Positions 43,180 through 52,528 of a DNA stretch of 64,000 nucleotides are shown piece after piece. A program made the translations under genes and the position numbers. Below the pieces are notes generated by a model that searched no databases, was not told the DNA's origin, and worked only from the letters and a program-made list of their open reading frames with translations. Position 1 is the stretch's first letter. Every line of letters starts with the position of its first letter. Location: contig NZ_CP043653.1 in assembly GCF_014217685.1 (NCBI RefSeq), positions 1,430,419 to 1,494,418 of the forward strand. The letters run 5' to 3'. Source of the DNA: Glaciihabitans sp. INWT7. Lineage in GTDB: Bacteria; Actinomycetota; Actinomycetes; Actinomycetales; Microbacteriaceae.

Positions 43180-45228
43180 TCAGCCCCAGCGGCCCCATCC
43201 GCGACCGAACATCCCGTCGAAGTCTTCGCCTGCTCCACCCGATCCGCCGGACCGTCGTGAGCTGAGATAGGAGCTCACGACCGCGGCACCGAGATCGTCG
43301 AGTTCGGGAGCCACCACCGTGCCGCCGACGCGCTTTGCCATCGAATCGATGAACCGGGCGAGACCGGGGTCTTCGCCGAGCCGGAAGAAGGTGGTCTGCG
43401 CCCCGAGTCTCATCGAATTGTCGAGTTCCCGCACCGCCACAGCGACCGTCACCGGGTGCGGCGGGTAGCTGAAGAAGACGTCTCCGCTCGCCTCGAGGTG
43501 AGAGGTCGGCTCCCCGTCGGTGACGACGAGCAAGACCGGTTGGGCATTCGGATGTTTACGGAAGTGCCGGTTCGCCAGCAGGAGGGCATGATGGAGGTTG
43601 GTGCCCTTGTCGTACTGTGCGTCGAGGCCGGTGAGCTGCTCGATGTCCATCACCTCGGCATGGCGGCCGAAGGCGATGAGCTGCAGGTCGTCGCCGCGGA
43701 ATCGGCTGGTGATGAGCGAATGAAGCGCGAGCGCGGTGCGCTTCATCGGCACCCATCGCCCGTCCATGGCCATCGAGAAGGACGTGTCGACGAGCAGCGC
43801 GACGCAGGCCTGGGTGCGAGCCTCCGTCTCCTGCACTTCGACGTCCCCGATCTCGATGCGGATGCCGGCTGTGGTGTCGCCACCCTCGCCCGCGGTGCGG
43901 GTCAGCGCGTTGGTGATCGTGCGGGTCACATCCCATGCCTCGGTATCGCCGAAGGCCCATTCACGGGTCGCGCCAGAGCGCTCCCCCGCGGCCCCGGCCT
44001 GGCGGAGGTCGCGGTTGCCCTGACGGCCGGACATCCGGGAGGCAACATCCCGCAGCAGTGCCTTGCCGAGCTGGCGCATCGCCTTGGGCGTGAGCTTGAG
44101 CTGGCCGTCGGAGCCCCGCTTGAGAGTTCCGGAGTCGCGGAGCGCCTTCTCGAGTTGCTGAAGGGTGCGCGCATCGACGGCGGCCTCGTCCCCGAGCTGG
44201 CGTGACAGGGCATCCAGGTCGAGATCGTCCATGCGTGAGCCCTCGTAGGACTGGGACAGCTGGTCGGAGAGGGCATCGAGTTCAGCGATGTCCTGGAATA
44301 CCCCCGTGCCGTCACCGAGGCCGAGACCCTGCTCCCCATCCATCTGTTCAGATCCGCCCCAGTTCTCACCGGGACGCAACGCGCGCAGTGTGCCGTCGAG
44401 TTGCGAGAGCGATTGCATCAGTTCAGGGGAACCGAAGGCCTGCTGGGCGAGGGCATCGAGCTCGTCCCGCTGCTCCTGGCTCATCGAATTTCGCATGCGC
44501 TGCGCCGCGGCGGCGCGCCGGGCGAGCGAGTCGAGAAGTTCATCGATGGTGGTGGGGTTGTCGGGAAAGTAGTCGCCGTGCTTGCGCATGAATTCATCGA
44601 ACTGCTCGGGGGTGTCTTCGCCTCGAGTGTGGGCATCGAGCAGCGCGTTGAGGTCGGTCATCATCTCTGTGATAGCGGCGCGGTCCTCGTCGGTGGCATT
44701 CTCGAGGGCATCCTTCATGCCTGCGAAACGCTGGTCGAGCATCTCGCGACCCAGCAAGTCTTTGATCTTCTCGAAATCGGCGCGGGCCTCACTGCTCTTC
44801 CAGTCGTAGGCGCCAAGCTCGCTCACCGCTGCGGCCGGGGAGGCGGGCAATGCGTCGAGCTGCATCTCGGCCAGCATCCGATCGCCGTCATCCATCTCGG
44901 TGTCGCGGGCGAGCTGTTTGCGTTCGGCCAGCACCGCCTTCTCGAGAAGCTCCTTCACCTGCTGCAGCGTGCCGTCGAGGTTGTGCTTGCGGGTGAGATC
45001 GCGACGCCGCTCGGCTACCCGGCGCGCGAGGTCGTCAAGACCGGCCCGGTCGCTGCCGCCACGGCGCAGGAACTCCCGCATCGCCCGTTCGGGCGATGAG
45101 CCTGCCATCACGTCCTCCCCGATGGCATCGAGAGCCTCGGTCAGGTCGACGGGCGCGGCGAGCGGATCCGGCCCGCCCTCGTACCTGCCGTACCGGGCAC
45201 GGAGCAGTCGACGATTGGCCCTAACCAC
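43180..45228 (-). CDS. large VWA-domain protein, partner of MoxR-type ATPase
   Basis: A protein of 682 residues. The first ~430 are helical and acidic, rich in coiled-coil (LARRVAERRRDLTRKHNLDG, TEMMTDLNALLDAHTRGEDT). The C-terminal VWA domain carries the metal-ion adhesion site DTSFSMAMDG with later Thr and Asp (KGTNLHHALLLA, LLVVTDGEPTSH). The tail is Gly-rich. It resembles magnesium chelatase D-like/CoxE proteins. The ATPase gene lies 23 bp upstream on the same strand; such AAA-VWA pairs act as metal-insertion or remodelling chaperones. GTG 45228 lacks a clear ribosome-binding site. No chelatase H subunit or tetrapyrrole gene is nearby. Confidence 0.88.
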   Translation of the reverse strand: MVRANRRLLRARYGRYEGGPDPLAAPVDLTEALDAIGEDVMAGSSPERAMREFLRRGGSDRAGLDDLARRVAERRRDLTRKHNLDGTLQQVKELLEKAVLAERKQLARDTEMDDGDRMLAEMQLDALPASPAAAVSELGAYDWKSSEARADFEKIKDLLGREMLDQRFAGMKDALENATDEDRAAITEMMTDLNALLDAHTRGEDTPEQFDEFMRKHGDYFPDNPTTIDELLDSLARRAAAAQRMRNSMSQEQRDELDALAQQAFGSPELMQSLSQLDGTLRALRPGENWGGSEQMDGEQGLGLGDGTGVFQDIAELDALSDQLSQSYEGSRMDDLDLDALSRQLGDEAAVDARTLQQLEKALRDSGTLKRGSDGQLKLTPKAMRQLGKALLRDVASRMSGRQGNRDLRQAGAAGERSGATREWAFGDTEAWDVTRTITNALTRTAGEGGDTTAGIRIEIGDVEVQETEARTQACVALLVDTSFSMAMDGRWVPMKRTALALHSLITSRFRGDDLQLIAFGRHAEVMDIEQLTGLDAQYDKGTNLHHALLLANRHFRKHPNAQPVLLVVTDGEPTSHLEASGDVFFSYPPHPVTVAVAVRELDNSMRLGAQTTFFRLGEDPGLARFIDSMAKRVGGTVVAPELDDLGAAVVSSYLSSRRSGGSGGAGEDFDGMFGRGWGRWG

Positions 45229-45251
45229 GGTGGTCGCTGACGATGCTCGGG

Positions 45252-46637
45252 CTAACCATAGATGACCTCGCCGCCACCGCTCTCCTTGCTGATGCGGCGC
45301 ATCAGGTAGAGGCCCTCGAGGGCGAGTTCGATCGCACCGGCACGCTGGCCGTCGTTGGTCGCGCCGAGACGATCGCAGATCTCGTCGTAGAGTTCCGATT
45401 CGCCCAGGGCGGGGAGCCCGGAGAGGAAGTCGCGGGCGGTGACCTGCTCCCCCGTGGTGACCATGGCTCCGCTTTCGATGGCTTCGACGAGCACGGCGAA
45501 GTCGAGACCCCGAAAATGTGTGCGCACCGTCTCCGCGGTCGCGGTGCGGAGCAGGTGGTCGAGCACCTCGTCTTCGCGCCCCTCCTCCCCCGATTCGAAC
45601 TCGATCTTGCCGCCGAGCACGTCGACGGCGGTCTCCAGGTCCACCGGGCGGGCCACGGCATCCGCCTCGCCCTGGCGGGTGGCGCGATGGATCGCCGCCG
45701 CGGCGATCGTCTCGGCGCCCGCGATGGCGAATCGAGCACTCACGCCGCTGCGCTGATCGACTGCGCTCGACTCGCGAAGCGCGCGGGTGAAGCGTGCGAG
45801 GATCTCGACCAGGTAGTCGGGCACGTCGGCGACCAGGTCGGACTCCTGACGGATGATCGCGATCTCATCGGCCATCTCCGTCGGGTAATGCGTGCGGATC
45901 TCCGCGCCGAAACGGTCTTTCAGCGGGGTGATGATGCGACCGCGGTTCGTGTAGTCCTCCGGGTTCGCGCTCGCCACGACCAGAACGTCGAGCGGGAGCC
46001 GCAGCACATAGCCTCGGATTTGGATGTCCCGCTCCTCCATCACGTTGAGCATCGCCACCTGGATGCGCTCGGCGATGTCGGGCAGTTCGTTGATGGCCAC
46101 GATGCCCCGGTGGCTGCGCGGGATGAGGCCGAAGTGGATGGTCTCCGGGTCACCGAGGCTGCGTCCCTCGGCTACCTTCATGGGGTCGACGTCTCCGATG
46201 AGGTCGGCGACAGAGGTGTCTGGGGTGGCGAGCTTCTCGGCGTAACGCTCATCCCGCCCGCGCCAGGTCACCGGCAGCGCGTCGCCGAGTTCGGACGCAC
46301 GCCGGCGGCTCTCCGTCGTGATGGGCTCGAAGGGATGCTCACCCAGCTCGGAGCCCTCGATCACCGGTGTCCACTCGTCCAGGAGCCCGACCATCGTGCG
46401 CAGCAGGCGGGTCTTGCCCTGCCCGCGCTCGCCGAGGAGCACGATGTCGTGCCCGGCGATGAGGGCCCGCTCGAGCTGCGGGATCACCGTCGACTCGAAG
46501 CCGTGCAGCCCAGGCCAGGGGTCTCGTCCCTCGCGGAGCGCCGCCAGCAGGTTCTCGCGTATCTCCACGCGAAGGGTCTTCTGCACGTGGCCGGAGGACC
46601 GGAGCTCGCCGACAGTGGTCTGGGTTGGACGTATCAC
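45252..46637 (-). CDS. magnesium chelatase ChlI/MoxR-like AAA+ ATPase
   Basis: A protein of 461 residues. Walker A is GERGQGKT (in LLGERGQGKTRLLRTM), Walker B GIVAINELPDIAER, sensor 1 VVASANPEDYTNRGRIITPL, and the arginine finger region LKDRFGAEIRTHYP. The C-terminal ~150 residues form a helical lid. The start GTG 46637 is preceded by TAAAAT, a near-ideal -10, at 7 nt, implying a leaderless mRNA. It is the first gene of an ATPase-VWA operon. The target complex is unknown; in methylotrophs such pairs insert metals or mature dehydrogenases. Confidence 0.9.
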   Translation of the reverse strand: MIRPTQTTVGELRSSGHVQKTLRVEIRENLLAALREGRDPWPGLHGFESTVIPQLERALIAGHDIVLLGERGQGKTRLLRTMVGLLDEWTPVIEGSELGEHPFEPITTESRRRASELGDALPVTWRGRDERYAEKLATPDTSVADLIGDVDPMKVAEGRSLGDPETIHFGLIPRSHRGIVAINELPDIAERIQVAMLNVMEERDIQIRGYVLRLPLDVLVVASANPEDYTNRGRIITPLKDRFGAEIRTHYPTEMADEIAIIRQESDLVADVPDYLVEILARFTRALRESSAVDQRSGVSARFAIAGAETIAAAAIHRATRQGEADAVARPVDLETAVDVLGGKIEFESGEEGREDEVLDHLLRTATAETVRTHFRGLDFAVLVEAIESGAMVTTGEQVTARDFLSGLPALGESELYDEICDRLGATNDGQRAGAIELALEGLYLMRRISKESGGGEVIYG

Positions 46638-46682
46638 ACTGAGAATTTTACGCCCGCCCCCGACCGCACTTGCTGAGCCTTG

Positions 46683-47612
46683 CTAGGGAAGCACGTGACC
46701 GGCAGCCGTGAAGAGTCGGTACCACTCGGGGCGCGTGAGAGGCAGGTCGGAGCCGAGAGCCGAGTCGCGCATCCGCTGGATGTTCGTCGTTCCCAACACC
46801 ACCTGCATGTTGGCCGGATGACGCGTGATCCAGGCCACCGCGATGGCGGCAGCCGGCACGTCGTAGGAGCTCGCGAGGTCGTCGATCGCGTCATTCAGCT
46901 CGGGATAGTTCTCCCGATCGCCCAGGAACACCCCGTCGAAGAATCCCTTCTGGAACGGCGACCAGGCCTGGAGGGTGATGCCCTTGAGGCGGCAGTAGTC
47001 GAGGATGCCGTTGTCGCGATCGATCGACTGGTCGAGGCCGGCCATGTTGGCGGAGACTCCCGCAGCGATCAACGGGGCGTGGGTGATGCTGAGCTGCACC
47101 TGGTTCACCACGAGAGGCTGATTCAGCGACGCGGCGAGCAGTTCGATCTGCCCGGGAGTGTGATTCGACACCCCGAACTGGCGCACCTTTCCTGCGCTGT
47201 GCAGCGCGTCGAAGGCGGCAGCGACCTCGTCCGGCTCGACCAGGGCATCCGGACGGTGCAACAGCAGCAGGTCGAGATAGTCGGTCTTCAGGGCGGCGAG
47301 GGACTCGTCGACGGACCGGAGGATGTGCTCTTTCGAGTAGTCCCAGAAGCCCGAGCGGATGCCGACCTTGGATTGGATCGTGACGGCGGCCCGATCGGTC
47401 GGCGACAGCGTGACCGAGTCGCCGAAGCGTCGTTCGCATCCATGGGTGCTGTTGCCGTAGACGTCGGCGTGGTCGAAGAAGGTGACGCCGCTGTCGATGG
47501 CAGCACCCACCAGGGCGCGGATCTCCTCGTCGGCGAGCGCTTCGATGCGCATCAGCCCGAGAATGATGTTGGGGACTTCGACGGATGAATTCAGCAGGGT
47601 CTGTTTTTTCAT
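46683..47612 (-). CDS. aldo/keto reductase
   Basis: From ATG 47612 (TTGGGGG upstream) the protein has 309 residues. The tetrad is Asp and Tyr in TFFDHADVYGNSTHGCERR, Lys in VTIQSKVGIRSG and His in LDLLLLHRPDALV. The barrel end QVVLGTTNIQRMRDSALGSD is the NADPH-binding part. It resembles the YdhF-type branch. It reduces small aldehydes or ketones; the substrate is unspecified. It lies next to the DevR-like regulator gene on the same strand, 67 bp away and with no box of its own. Confidence 0.9.
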   Translation of the reverse strand: MKKQTLLNSSVEVPNIILGLMRIEALADEEIRALVGAAIDSGVTFFDHADVYGNSTHGCERRFGDSVTLSPTDRAAVTIQSKVGIRSGFWDYSKEHILRSVDESLAALKTDYLDLLLLHRPDALVEPDEVAAAFDALHSAGKVRQFGVSNHTPGQIELLAASLNQPLVVNQVQLSITHAPLIAAGVSANMAGLDQSIDRDNGILDYCRLKGITLQAWSPFQKGFFDGVFLGDRENYPELNDAIDDLASSYDVPAAAIAVAWITRHPANMQVVLGTTNIQRMRDSALGSDLPLTRPEWYRLFTAAGHVLP

Positions 47613-47679
47613 CCCCCAAGTCTGCGCCATCGTCGGCGGCCCGCTCCGCACGGCCGAACGACCCCGGCAGACGCCACGG

Positions 47680-48321
47680 TCACTCCTCTGGCGCGGGATG
47701 GGATCCCAGGTGCAGGATCGCCGCCTGGGTGCGTCGCTGCAGGCCGAGCTTCGCCAGAAGGCCGGAAACGTAATTCTTGACGGTCTTCTCCGCGAGCGAG
47801 AGCTCGAGGCCGATCTGACGATTCGTGAGTCCCCCGGCGATCAGCGAGAGGATCTGCGTCTCCCGGGCGGTGAGCGACCCGAGGCGCGGATCGGTGTCGG
47901 TGCGGGTGTGGATGCGCTCGATCACTTTGCGAGTGAGCATCGGATCGAGCAGGGAGCGTCCGGCCGCGACCTTGCGCAGCGAGTCGACGAGGCCGCTGCC
48001 GCGGACGTCCTTGAGCACGTAGCCGGATGCCCCAGCGATGACGGCCGCGGACAGCGCCTCATCGTCGTCGTAAGCGGTGAGGATGAGGCATTTGACCTGC
48101 GGATTCTGCGAGCGCACATCGCGACAGACGTCGATGCCGCTGCCGTCGGGCAGGCGAACATCGAGCAGCGCGACGTCGGGCAGTGTCGCGGCGATACGGG
48201 ATCGGGCCTGCGCCGCTGTGCCAGCCTCGCCGACCACCTCGATGTCGTGCTCCGCCCCGAGCAGCTCGGCGATGCCTCGCCGCACGATCTCGTGGTCGTC
48301 CACCAAAAATACCCTGATCAT
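47680..48321 (-). CDS. DevR/DosR-like NarL-family response regulator
   Basis: A protein of 213 residues. The receiver has acid pocket Asp8-Asp9, phospho-acceptor Asp54 (ALLDVRLPDG), Thr82 and Lys104 (YVLKDVRG), the same numbering as mycobacterial DosR. The LuxR-type DNA-binding domain reads LTARETQILSLIAGGLTNRQ then LAEKTVKNYVSGLLAKLGLQ and RRTQAA, a recognition helix almost identical to that of DosR. It should bind GGGAC-type dyads, four of which I find in this window. The start overlaps the sensor kinase stop by 4 nt (ATGA), so the two are coupled. Confidence 0.9.
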   Translation of the reverse strand: MIRVFLVDDHEIVRRGIAELLGAEHDIEVVGEAGTAAQARSRIAATLPDVALLDVRLPDGSGIDVCRDVRSQNPQVKCLILTAYDDDEALSAAVIAGASGYVLKDVRGSGLVDSLRKVAAGRSLLDPMLTRKVIERIHTRTDTDPRLGSLTARETQILSLIAGGLTNRQIGLELSLAEKTVKNYVSGLLAKLGLQRRTQAAILHLGSHPAPEE

Positions 48322-50036
48322 GCCGCATCCGTTCCGTCGTCTGAGGTCTCGATCGGCACGCTCCAGTCGATCGAGGTGCCGTCCGGCCCGGTGTTCACGA
48401 CGAAGGATCCGCCTCGCGCGATCGCCCGCTCTTCGAGGTTGGCCAGGCCACTGCGCCGCGAGGTGTCGAGGATACCTCCCCCGTTGTCGGAGATCACCAG
48501 TCGGACGGTTCCCTCCACGATGTCGAGGGTCACCCCGGTCTGGCCGGCGTTGGCGTGCTTGGCCGCGTTGGTCAGGGCCTCGCGGGCCACCGCGACCACG
48601 TCGTCCGCGAGTGCACCGGTGACCACGAGGTCCACCGGACCGGTGAACGAGACCGTCGGGCTCTTCTTCAGGCCGGAGGCGAGGTCGTTGGCCAGATCGA
48701 GGATGCGATGGCGCACAGAGTCACGCCTGTCCTGGCGCGGGGACAGCGCGAAGATCACCGTGCGGATCTGGGTGACGGCGGCGTCGAGGTTGGTGACCGA
48801 CTGCAGGATGCGCTCCCGTTCGATGGGCGATTCGATCGATCCGGCGACGCTCTGCAACTCGAGCCCGGTGCCGAACAGCTGCTGGATCACATGGTCGTGG
48901 AGGTCGCGGGCGATGCGTCCGCGATCCTCGAGCAGCAGCATCCGCTCTTCGGATGCCCGGGCGCGCGCCAGCTGAACCGCGAGGCTCGCCTGACCGGCGA
49001 AGTCCGCTGCCATCTCGAGGTCGGCGGGGGTGAAGCGCAATCCCCCGGCCACACGGGCGACCAGGAGCACGCCCTCGGCTCGTCCGGCGGAGATCAAGGG
49101 AACCGCCATCATCGGGCCGAGCGCATTATCGATGGCGAAGACCTGGGCATCCGCACCACCATCGCCCACCAGTCGGGGCTGCTTGCCCTCGAGCACGCTC
49201 GCCGCGAGGGAGCCTGCGGCGGGAAAGCTGCGCCCGGTGAGCTCGGTCTCCCCCTGCCCGCGAGCGATCTCGACGACGAGGGTTCCCTCGGTCGAACCCG
49301 GCAGGATCATGCAGACGAGATCGCTCTCCGCGAGCACCAGCACCCGGCTCACGATCGTGGACAGGGAATCGGACTGATTGATGGAGAGCATCGCCGCGGT
49401 GATCTCGGCGGAGGCCGCCGACCACGCCTGCCGGCGGCGGGTCTCTGCGAAGAGCCGGGCGTTGTCGATGGCGAAACCGGCGGAAGCGGCGAGGGACTCG
49501 ACGAGCTGCTCGTCTTCGCGACTGAACGCACCGGAGGACTGGTTGCTGAGGTACAGGTTGCCGTAGACCTCATCGCGCACCCGGATCGGTACCCCGAGGA
49601 AGCTCTCCATGGCCGGGTGGCCAGCGGGGAATCCGCTGGACCGGGAGTCTTCGTGCAGATGCTCGAGCCGGATCGGTCGGGGATCATCGATGAGCGCGCC
49701 GAGCAGGCCGTGTCCTTCGGGAAGGTGCCCGATGATCCGGGCCTGCTCGGGAGGGATGCCCACGTGGATGAACTGCTCGAGCCCGCCGCCCGGAGCGATC
49801 ACCCCGAGGGCGCCGTACTCGGAACCAACAAGTTCGACCGCAGCCTCGATGATCCGCTCGAGCACCACCGGCAATTCGAGGTGTTCCACTACGGCGAGGT
49901 TCGCCCGGAGCAGCGCACGGAGGCGCCCCTGGGTCGCGAGCACGTCCTGCGCGCGATCCACCAGGTCGCTGAGGGCTCGATCGAGTTCGGCCCGCGGCTC
50001 GTCGGGAAAGGTGAGCCGCTCATCGTGCGATGCCAC
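48318..50036 (-). CDS. DevS/DosS-like GAF-domain histidine kinase
   Basis: From GTG 50036 (GGAGGAG upstream) the protein has 572 residues: GAF-A (about 50-200), GAF-B (about 215-365), DHp with phospho-acceptor His380 (RIARDLHDHVIQQLF) and a HATPase_c domain (REALTNAAKHANAGQTG, ISDNGGGILDTSRRSGLANL). In GAF-A, His140 in GFPAGHPAMESFLGVP aligns by motif with the haem-ligand region of mycobacterial DosS, so it may sense oxygen, NO or redox state through haem. There are no membrane helices. A frame running further upstream to 50537 lacks family similarity. It is co-transcribed with the regulator gene and divergent from usp-cydABCD. Confidence 0.9.
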   Translation of the reverse strand: MASHDERLTFPDEPRAELDRALSDLVDRAQDVLATQGRLRALLRANLAVVEHLELPVVLERIIEAAVELVGSEYGALGVIAPGGGLEQFIHVGIPPEQARIIGHLPEGHGLLGALIDDPRPIRLEHLHEDSRSSGFPAGHPAMESFLGVPIRVRDEVYGNLYLSNQSSGAFSREDEQLVESLAASAGFAIDNARLFAETRRRQAWSAASAEITAAMLSINQSDSLSTIVSRVLVLAESDLVCMILPGSTEGTLVVEIARGQGETELTGRSFPAAGSLAASVLEGKQPRLVGDGGADAQVFAIDNALGPMMAVPLISAGRAEGVLLVARVAGGLRFTPADLEMAADFAGQASLAVQLARARASEERMLLLEDRGRIARDLHDHVIQQLFGTGLELQSVAGSIESPIERERILQSVTNLDAAVTQIRTVIFALSPRQDRRDSVRHRILDLANDLASGLKKSPTVSFTGPVDLVVTGALADDVVAVAREALTNAAKHANAGQTGVTLDIVEGTVRLVISDNGGGILDTSRRSGLANLEERAIARGGSFVVNTGPDGTSIDWSVPIETSDDGTDAA

Positions 50037-50146
50037 GTGACTCCTCCGCCGGCGGTGTTCCGGCTGCCCGATGGGGAAGCCGAGATTCCTCGCGTGCCGA
50101 CACATCGAGCGTAGTGCGTCGTGGACCGAGCCGATCTGAGGGCGAC

Positions 50147-50160
50147 GGGACTTTAGGCCC
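50147..50160. promoter_or_regulatory. DevR/DosR-like box between devS-like and usp-cyd operons
   Basis: GGGACTTTAGGCCC matches the DosR box core GGGACTTTNGNCCC. It lies 58-71 nt before the usp start on the plus strand and 111-124 nt before the kinase start on the minus strand, so it can serve usp-cydABCD activation and possibly autoregulation of the two-component genes. Confidence 0.75.
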
Positions 50161-50217
50161 GGTCGAAGCCTGAGCATCCGTACAGGCTGGGAGCAATAGA
50201 AGAAGCGGGGCGGTGTG

Positions 50218-51114
50218 ATGAACGGATTGATCCTTGTCGGCGCGGACGGGACCTCGGCGGGTCGTGCGGCGATCAGCTGGGCGGTGCGGCGTGCGGCATC
50301 CGTCGGATCCCGGGTGATGCTCGTCCACGTCGTCGATGACGAATGGGGCATGATCGGCGAGCAGTCGATCTCCGAACTCCATCCCTCGGCCTTCGAACTC
50401 GTGGAGAAGGATGCGGTCTTCGCCCGCTCCATCAATTCTTCCGTCACCGTCACGACACGGGTGCTGCTCGGCGACCCGATGGTCGAACTCGGAGTCGCCT
50501 CTCGGGAGGTCGACCTCGTGGTGATCGGCACCCACAAGACAGGGTTCCTGCACGGCCGGGCCTTCGGATCACGCAGCCTTCAGCTCGCCGCGACGGCCTG
50601 GTGCCCGGTTGCGGTGATTCCCGAGGGCTCGTCGATCGAACGCCACGGAATCGTCGCGGGCCTCGACGATTCGGATGCGGGTCGAGCCGCCGTGCGCTTT
50701 GCGGCGATCGAAGCTCACCGGGCACACGAGGAACTCGTGCTGCTGCGCGCGTGGAGCGCGGGAAGCGGCACATCCGGCACGGATGCCGACCGCACCGACA
50801 CCCGCGTTCGGGACGCCGTGGAGACCCTTTGCTCCGAATCCGTCGCCCTCGCCCGCAGCGCCGGAGACGATTTGCTCGTGCGCACCCGCACGCTGCGGCG
50901 ACCCCCGGCGGAGGCCCTCGTCGATGCCGGGATATCGGCCGAGCTGCTGGTGATCGGCAGCTCCCGGCGCCACGGGTCGCAGATGTCCGCCCTCGGCCCG
51001 GTGAGCCACGACGTGCTGCTCAACATCGCCGGCCCCACCCTCGTAGTCCACGGCGACACCGTCGCCGACGCCACAGTCACAGCCCTCGACCAACCGATCC
51101 GGAGAAATCAGTGA
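50218..51114 (+). CDS. tandem universal stress protein
   Basis: A protein of 298 residues made of two USP domains (about 1-145 and 150-298). The first begins LILVGADGTSAGRAAISWAV and has the nucleotide motif VIGTHKTGFLHGRAFGSRS. The second begins IVAGLDDSDAGRAAVRFAAI and has VIGSSRRHGSQMSALG with PTLVVHG. Such tandem USPs bind ATP and are hallmarks of the mycobacterial DosR regulon. ATG 50218 is preferred over GTG 50215. A DevR-type box lies 58 bp upstream. The stop overlaps cydA (GTGA), so the stress protein is made with cytochrome bd. Confidence 0.9.
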   Translation: MNGLILVGADGTSAGRAAISWAVRRAASVGSRVMLVHVVDDEWGMIGEQSISELHPSAFELVEKDAVFARSINSSVTVTTRVLLGDPMVELGVASREVDLVVIGTHKTGFLHGRAFGSRSLQLAATAWCPVAVIPEGSSIERHGIVAGLDDSDAGRAAVRFAAIEAHRAHEELVLLRAWSAGSGTSGTDADRTDTRVRDAVETLCSESVALARSAGDDLLVRTRTLRRPPAEALVDAGISAELLVIGSSRRHGSQMSALGPVSHDVLLNIAGPTLVVHGDTVADATVTALDQPIRRNQ

Positions 51115-52520
51115 ACGACATCCTCAGTCCCCTCGTACTGTCGCAGTGGCAGTTCGGGCTCACCACCATCTATCACTTCCTCTTCATCCCGATCACCATC
51201 GGTATGGCAACCACCACGGCGGTCTTCCAGACGGCGTGGTACCGCACGGCGAAGGTCAAGTACCTCCATCTCACGCAGTTCTTCGGCAAGATCTTCCTGA
51301 TCAACTTCGCCATGGGGGTGGTGACCGGCATCGTGCAGGAGTTCCAGTTCGGCATGAACTGGTCCACGTACTCGCGATTCGTCGGAGACGTGTTCGGCGC
51401 TCCGCTCGCCATGGAGGGGCTCCTCGCCTTCTTCCTCGAGGCCACCTTCATCGGACTGTGGATCTTCGGCTGGGACAAGCTGCCGAAGGGCATCCACCTC
51501 GCCACGATCTGGCTCACCGCGGCTGGCACGATCCTCTCGGCCTACTTCATCCTCGCGGCGAACGCCTTCATGCAGCATCCGGTGGGCTTCCGCATCAACG
51601 AGGCTCGCGGCCGGGCTGAACTGACGGACATCTGGGCGGTACTCACCAACAAGGTGTCGCTCGCCTCGTTCCCCCACACGATCGCCGCCTCGTTCATGGT
51701 CTCGTCAGCGCTCGTGATCTGCATCGCCGCCTGGCACCTCGCCCGCAAGCAGAATCTCGACACGATGCGACCGGCCATGGTCTTCGCCCTCTGGACCATG
51801 ATCGGCGCCGGCATCCTCACCGTGCTCACCGGCGACCAGCTCGGGCTCGTGATGGTGCAGACGCAACCCATGAAGATGGCTGCCGCCGAAGCCGCCTACA
51901 ACACCGTGAGCGGAGCGGATGCCTCGTTTTCGATCTTCACCCTCGGCACGCCGGACGGGGTGAGCGAGCTGTTCTCGATCCGCATCCCCTACCTCTTGTC
52001 GTTCCTGTCGACGCACACCCTCACCGGCACCGTCGAAGGCATCAACGACCTGCAGGCGCAGTACCGCACGCTCTACGGCCCCGGCAACTATGCCCCGGTC
52101 ATCTGGGTCACCTACTGGGCGTTCCGTTGGATGATCGGACTCGGCATGCTCTCGGTGCTGTTCTCCGCGGTCGGGCTCTGGCTCATGCGTAAGGGACGCC
52201 TGCCGCAGAACAAGTGGGTGTGGCGCATCGCCGTCTGGGCGTTCCCCCTCCCGCTCGCGGCCATGATCGTCGGTTGGATCTTCACCGAGATGGGCCGCCA
52301 ACCCTGGATCGTCTTCAGCCTGCTGAAGACCAAGGACGGCGTCTCGCCCAACCTCACCGGTCTCGACGTGCTGATCTCGATCATCTCGTTCACCCTCATT
52401 TACGGCATCCTCGCGGTGGTCGAATTCCGACTGCTCAAGCGCGCCGCCCAGAAGGGACCGGAGGGAGCGCCGGTCACCGACGCCTCCGAGGCCCCGACCG
52501 CCACCGTGACTGTGTACTAG
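51111..52520 (+). CDS. cydA: cytochrome bd oxidase subunit I
   Basis: From GTG 51111 (GGAGA 6 nt upstream) the protein has 469 residues with about nine membrane helices. Haem ligands are likely His22 in LTTIYHFLFIPITIG, His in SLASFPHTIAASF and Met in the GLVMVQTQPMKM region. The conserved GRQPWIVFSLLKT follows. The length and short connection between helices 6 and 7 indicate the short Q-loop type found in Gram-positives. It oxidises quinol and reduces oxygen at high affinity. It is followed 8 bp later by cydB. A longer frame in usp is spurious. Confidence 0.96.
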   Translation: MNDILSPLVLSQWQFGLTTIYHFLFIPITIGMATTTAVFQTAWYRTAKVKYLHLTQFFGKIFLINFAMGVVTGIVQEFQFGMNWSTYSRFVGDVFGAPLAMEGLLAFFLEATFIGLWIFGWDKLPKGIHLATIWLTAAGTILSAYFILAANAFMQHPVGFRINEARGRAELTDIWAVLTNKVSLASFPHTIAASFMVSSALVICIAAWHLARKQNLDTMRPAMVFALWTMIGAGILTVLTGDQLGLVMVQTQPMKMAAAEAAYNTVSGADASFSIFTLGTPDGVSELFSIRIPYLLSFLSTHTLTGTVEGINDLQAQYRTLYGPGNYAPVIWVTYWAFRWMIGLGMLSVLFSAVGLWLMRKGRLPQNKWVWRIAVWAFPLPLAAMIVGWIFTEMGRQPWIVFSLLKTKDGVSPNLTGLDVLISIISFTLIYGILAVVEFRLLKRAAQKGPEGAPVTDASEAPTATVTVY

Positions 52521-52528
52521 GAGCAATG

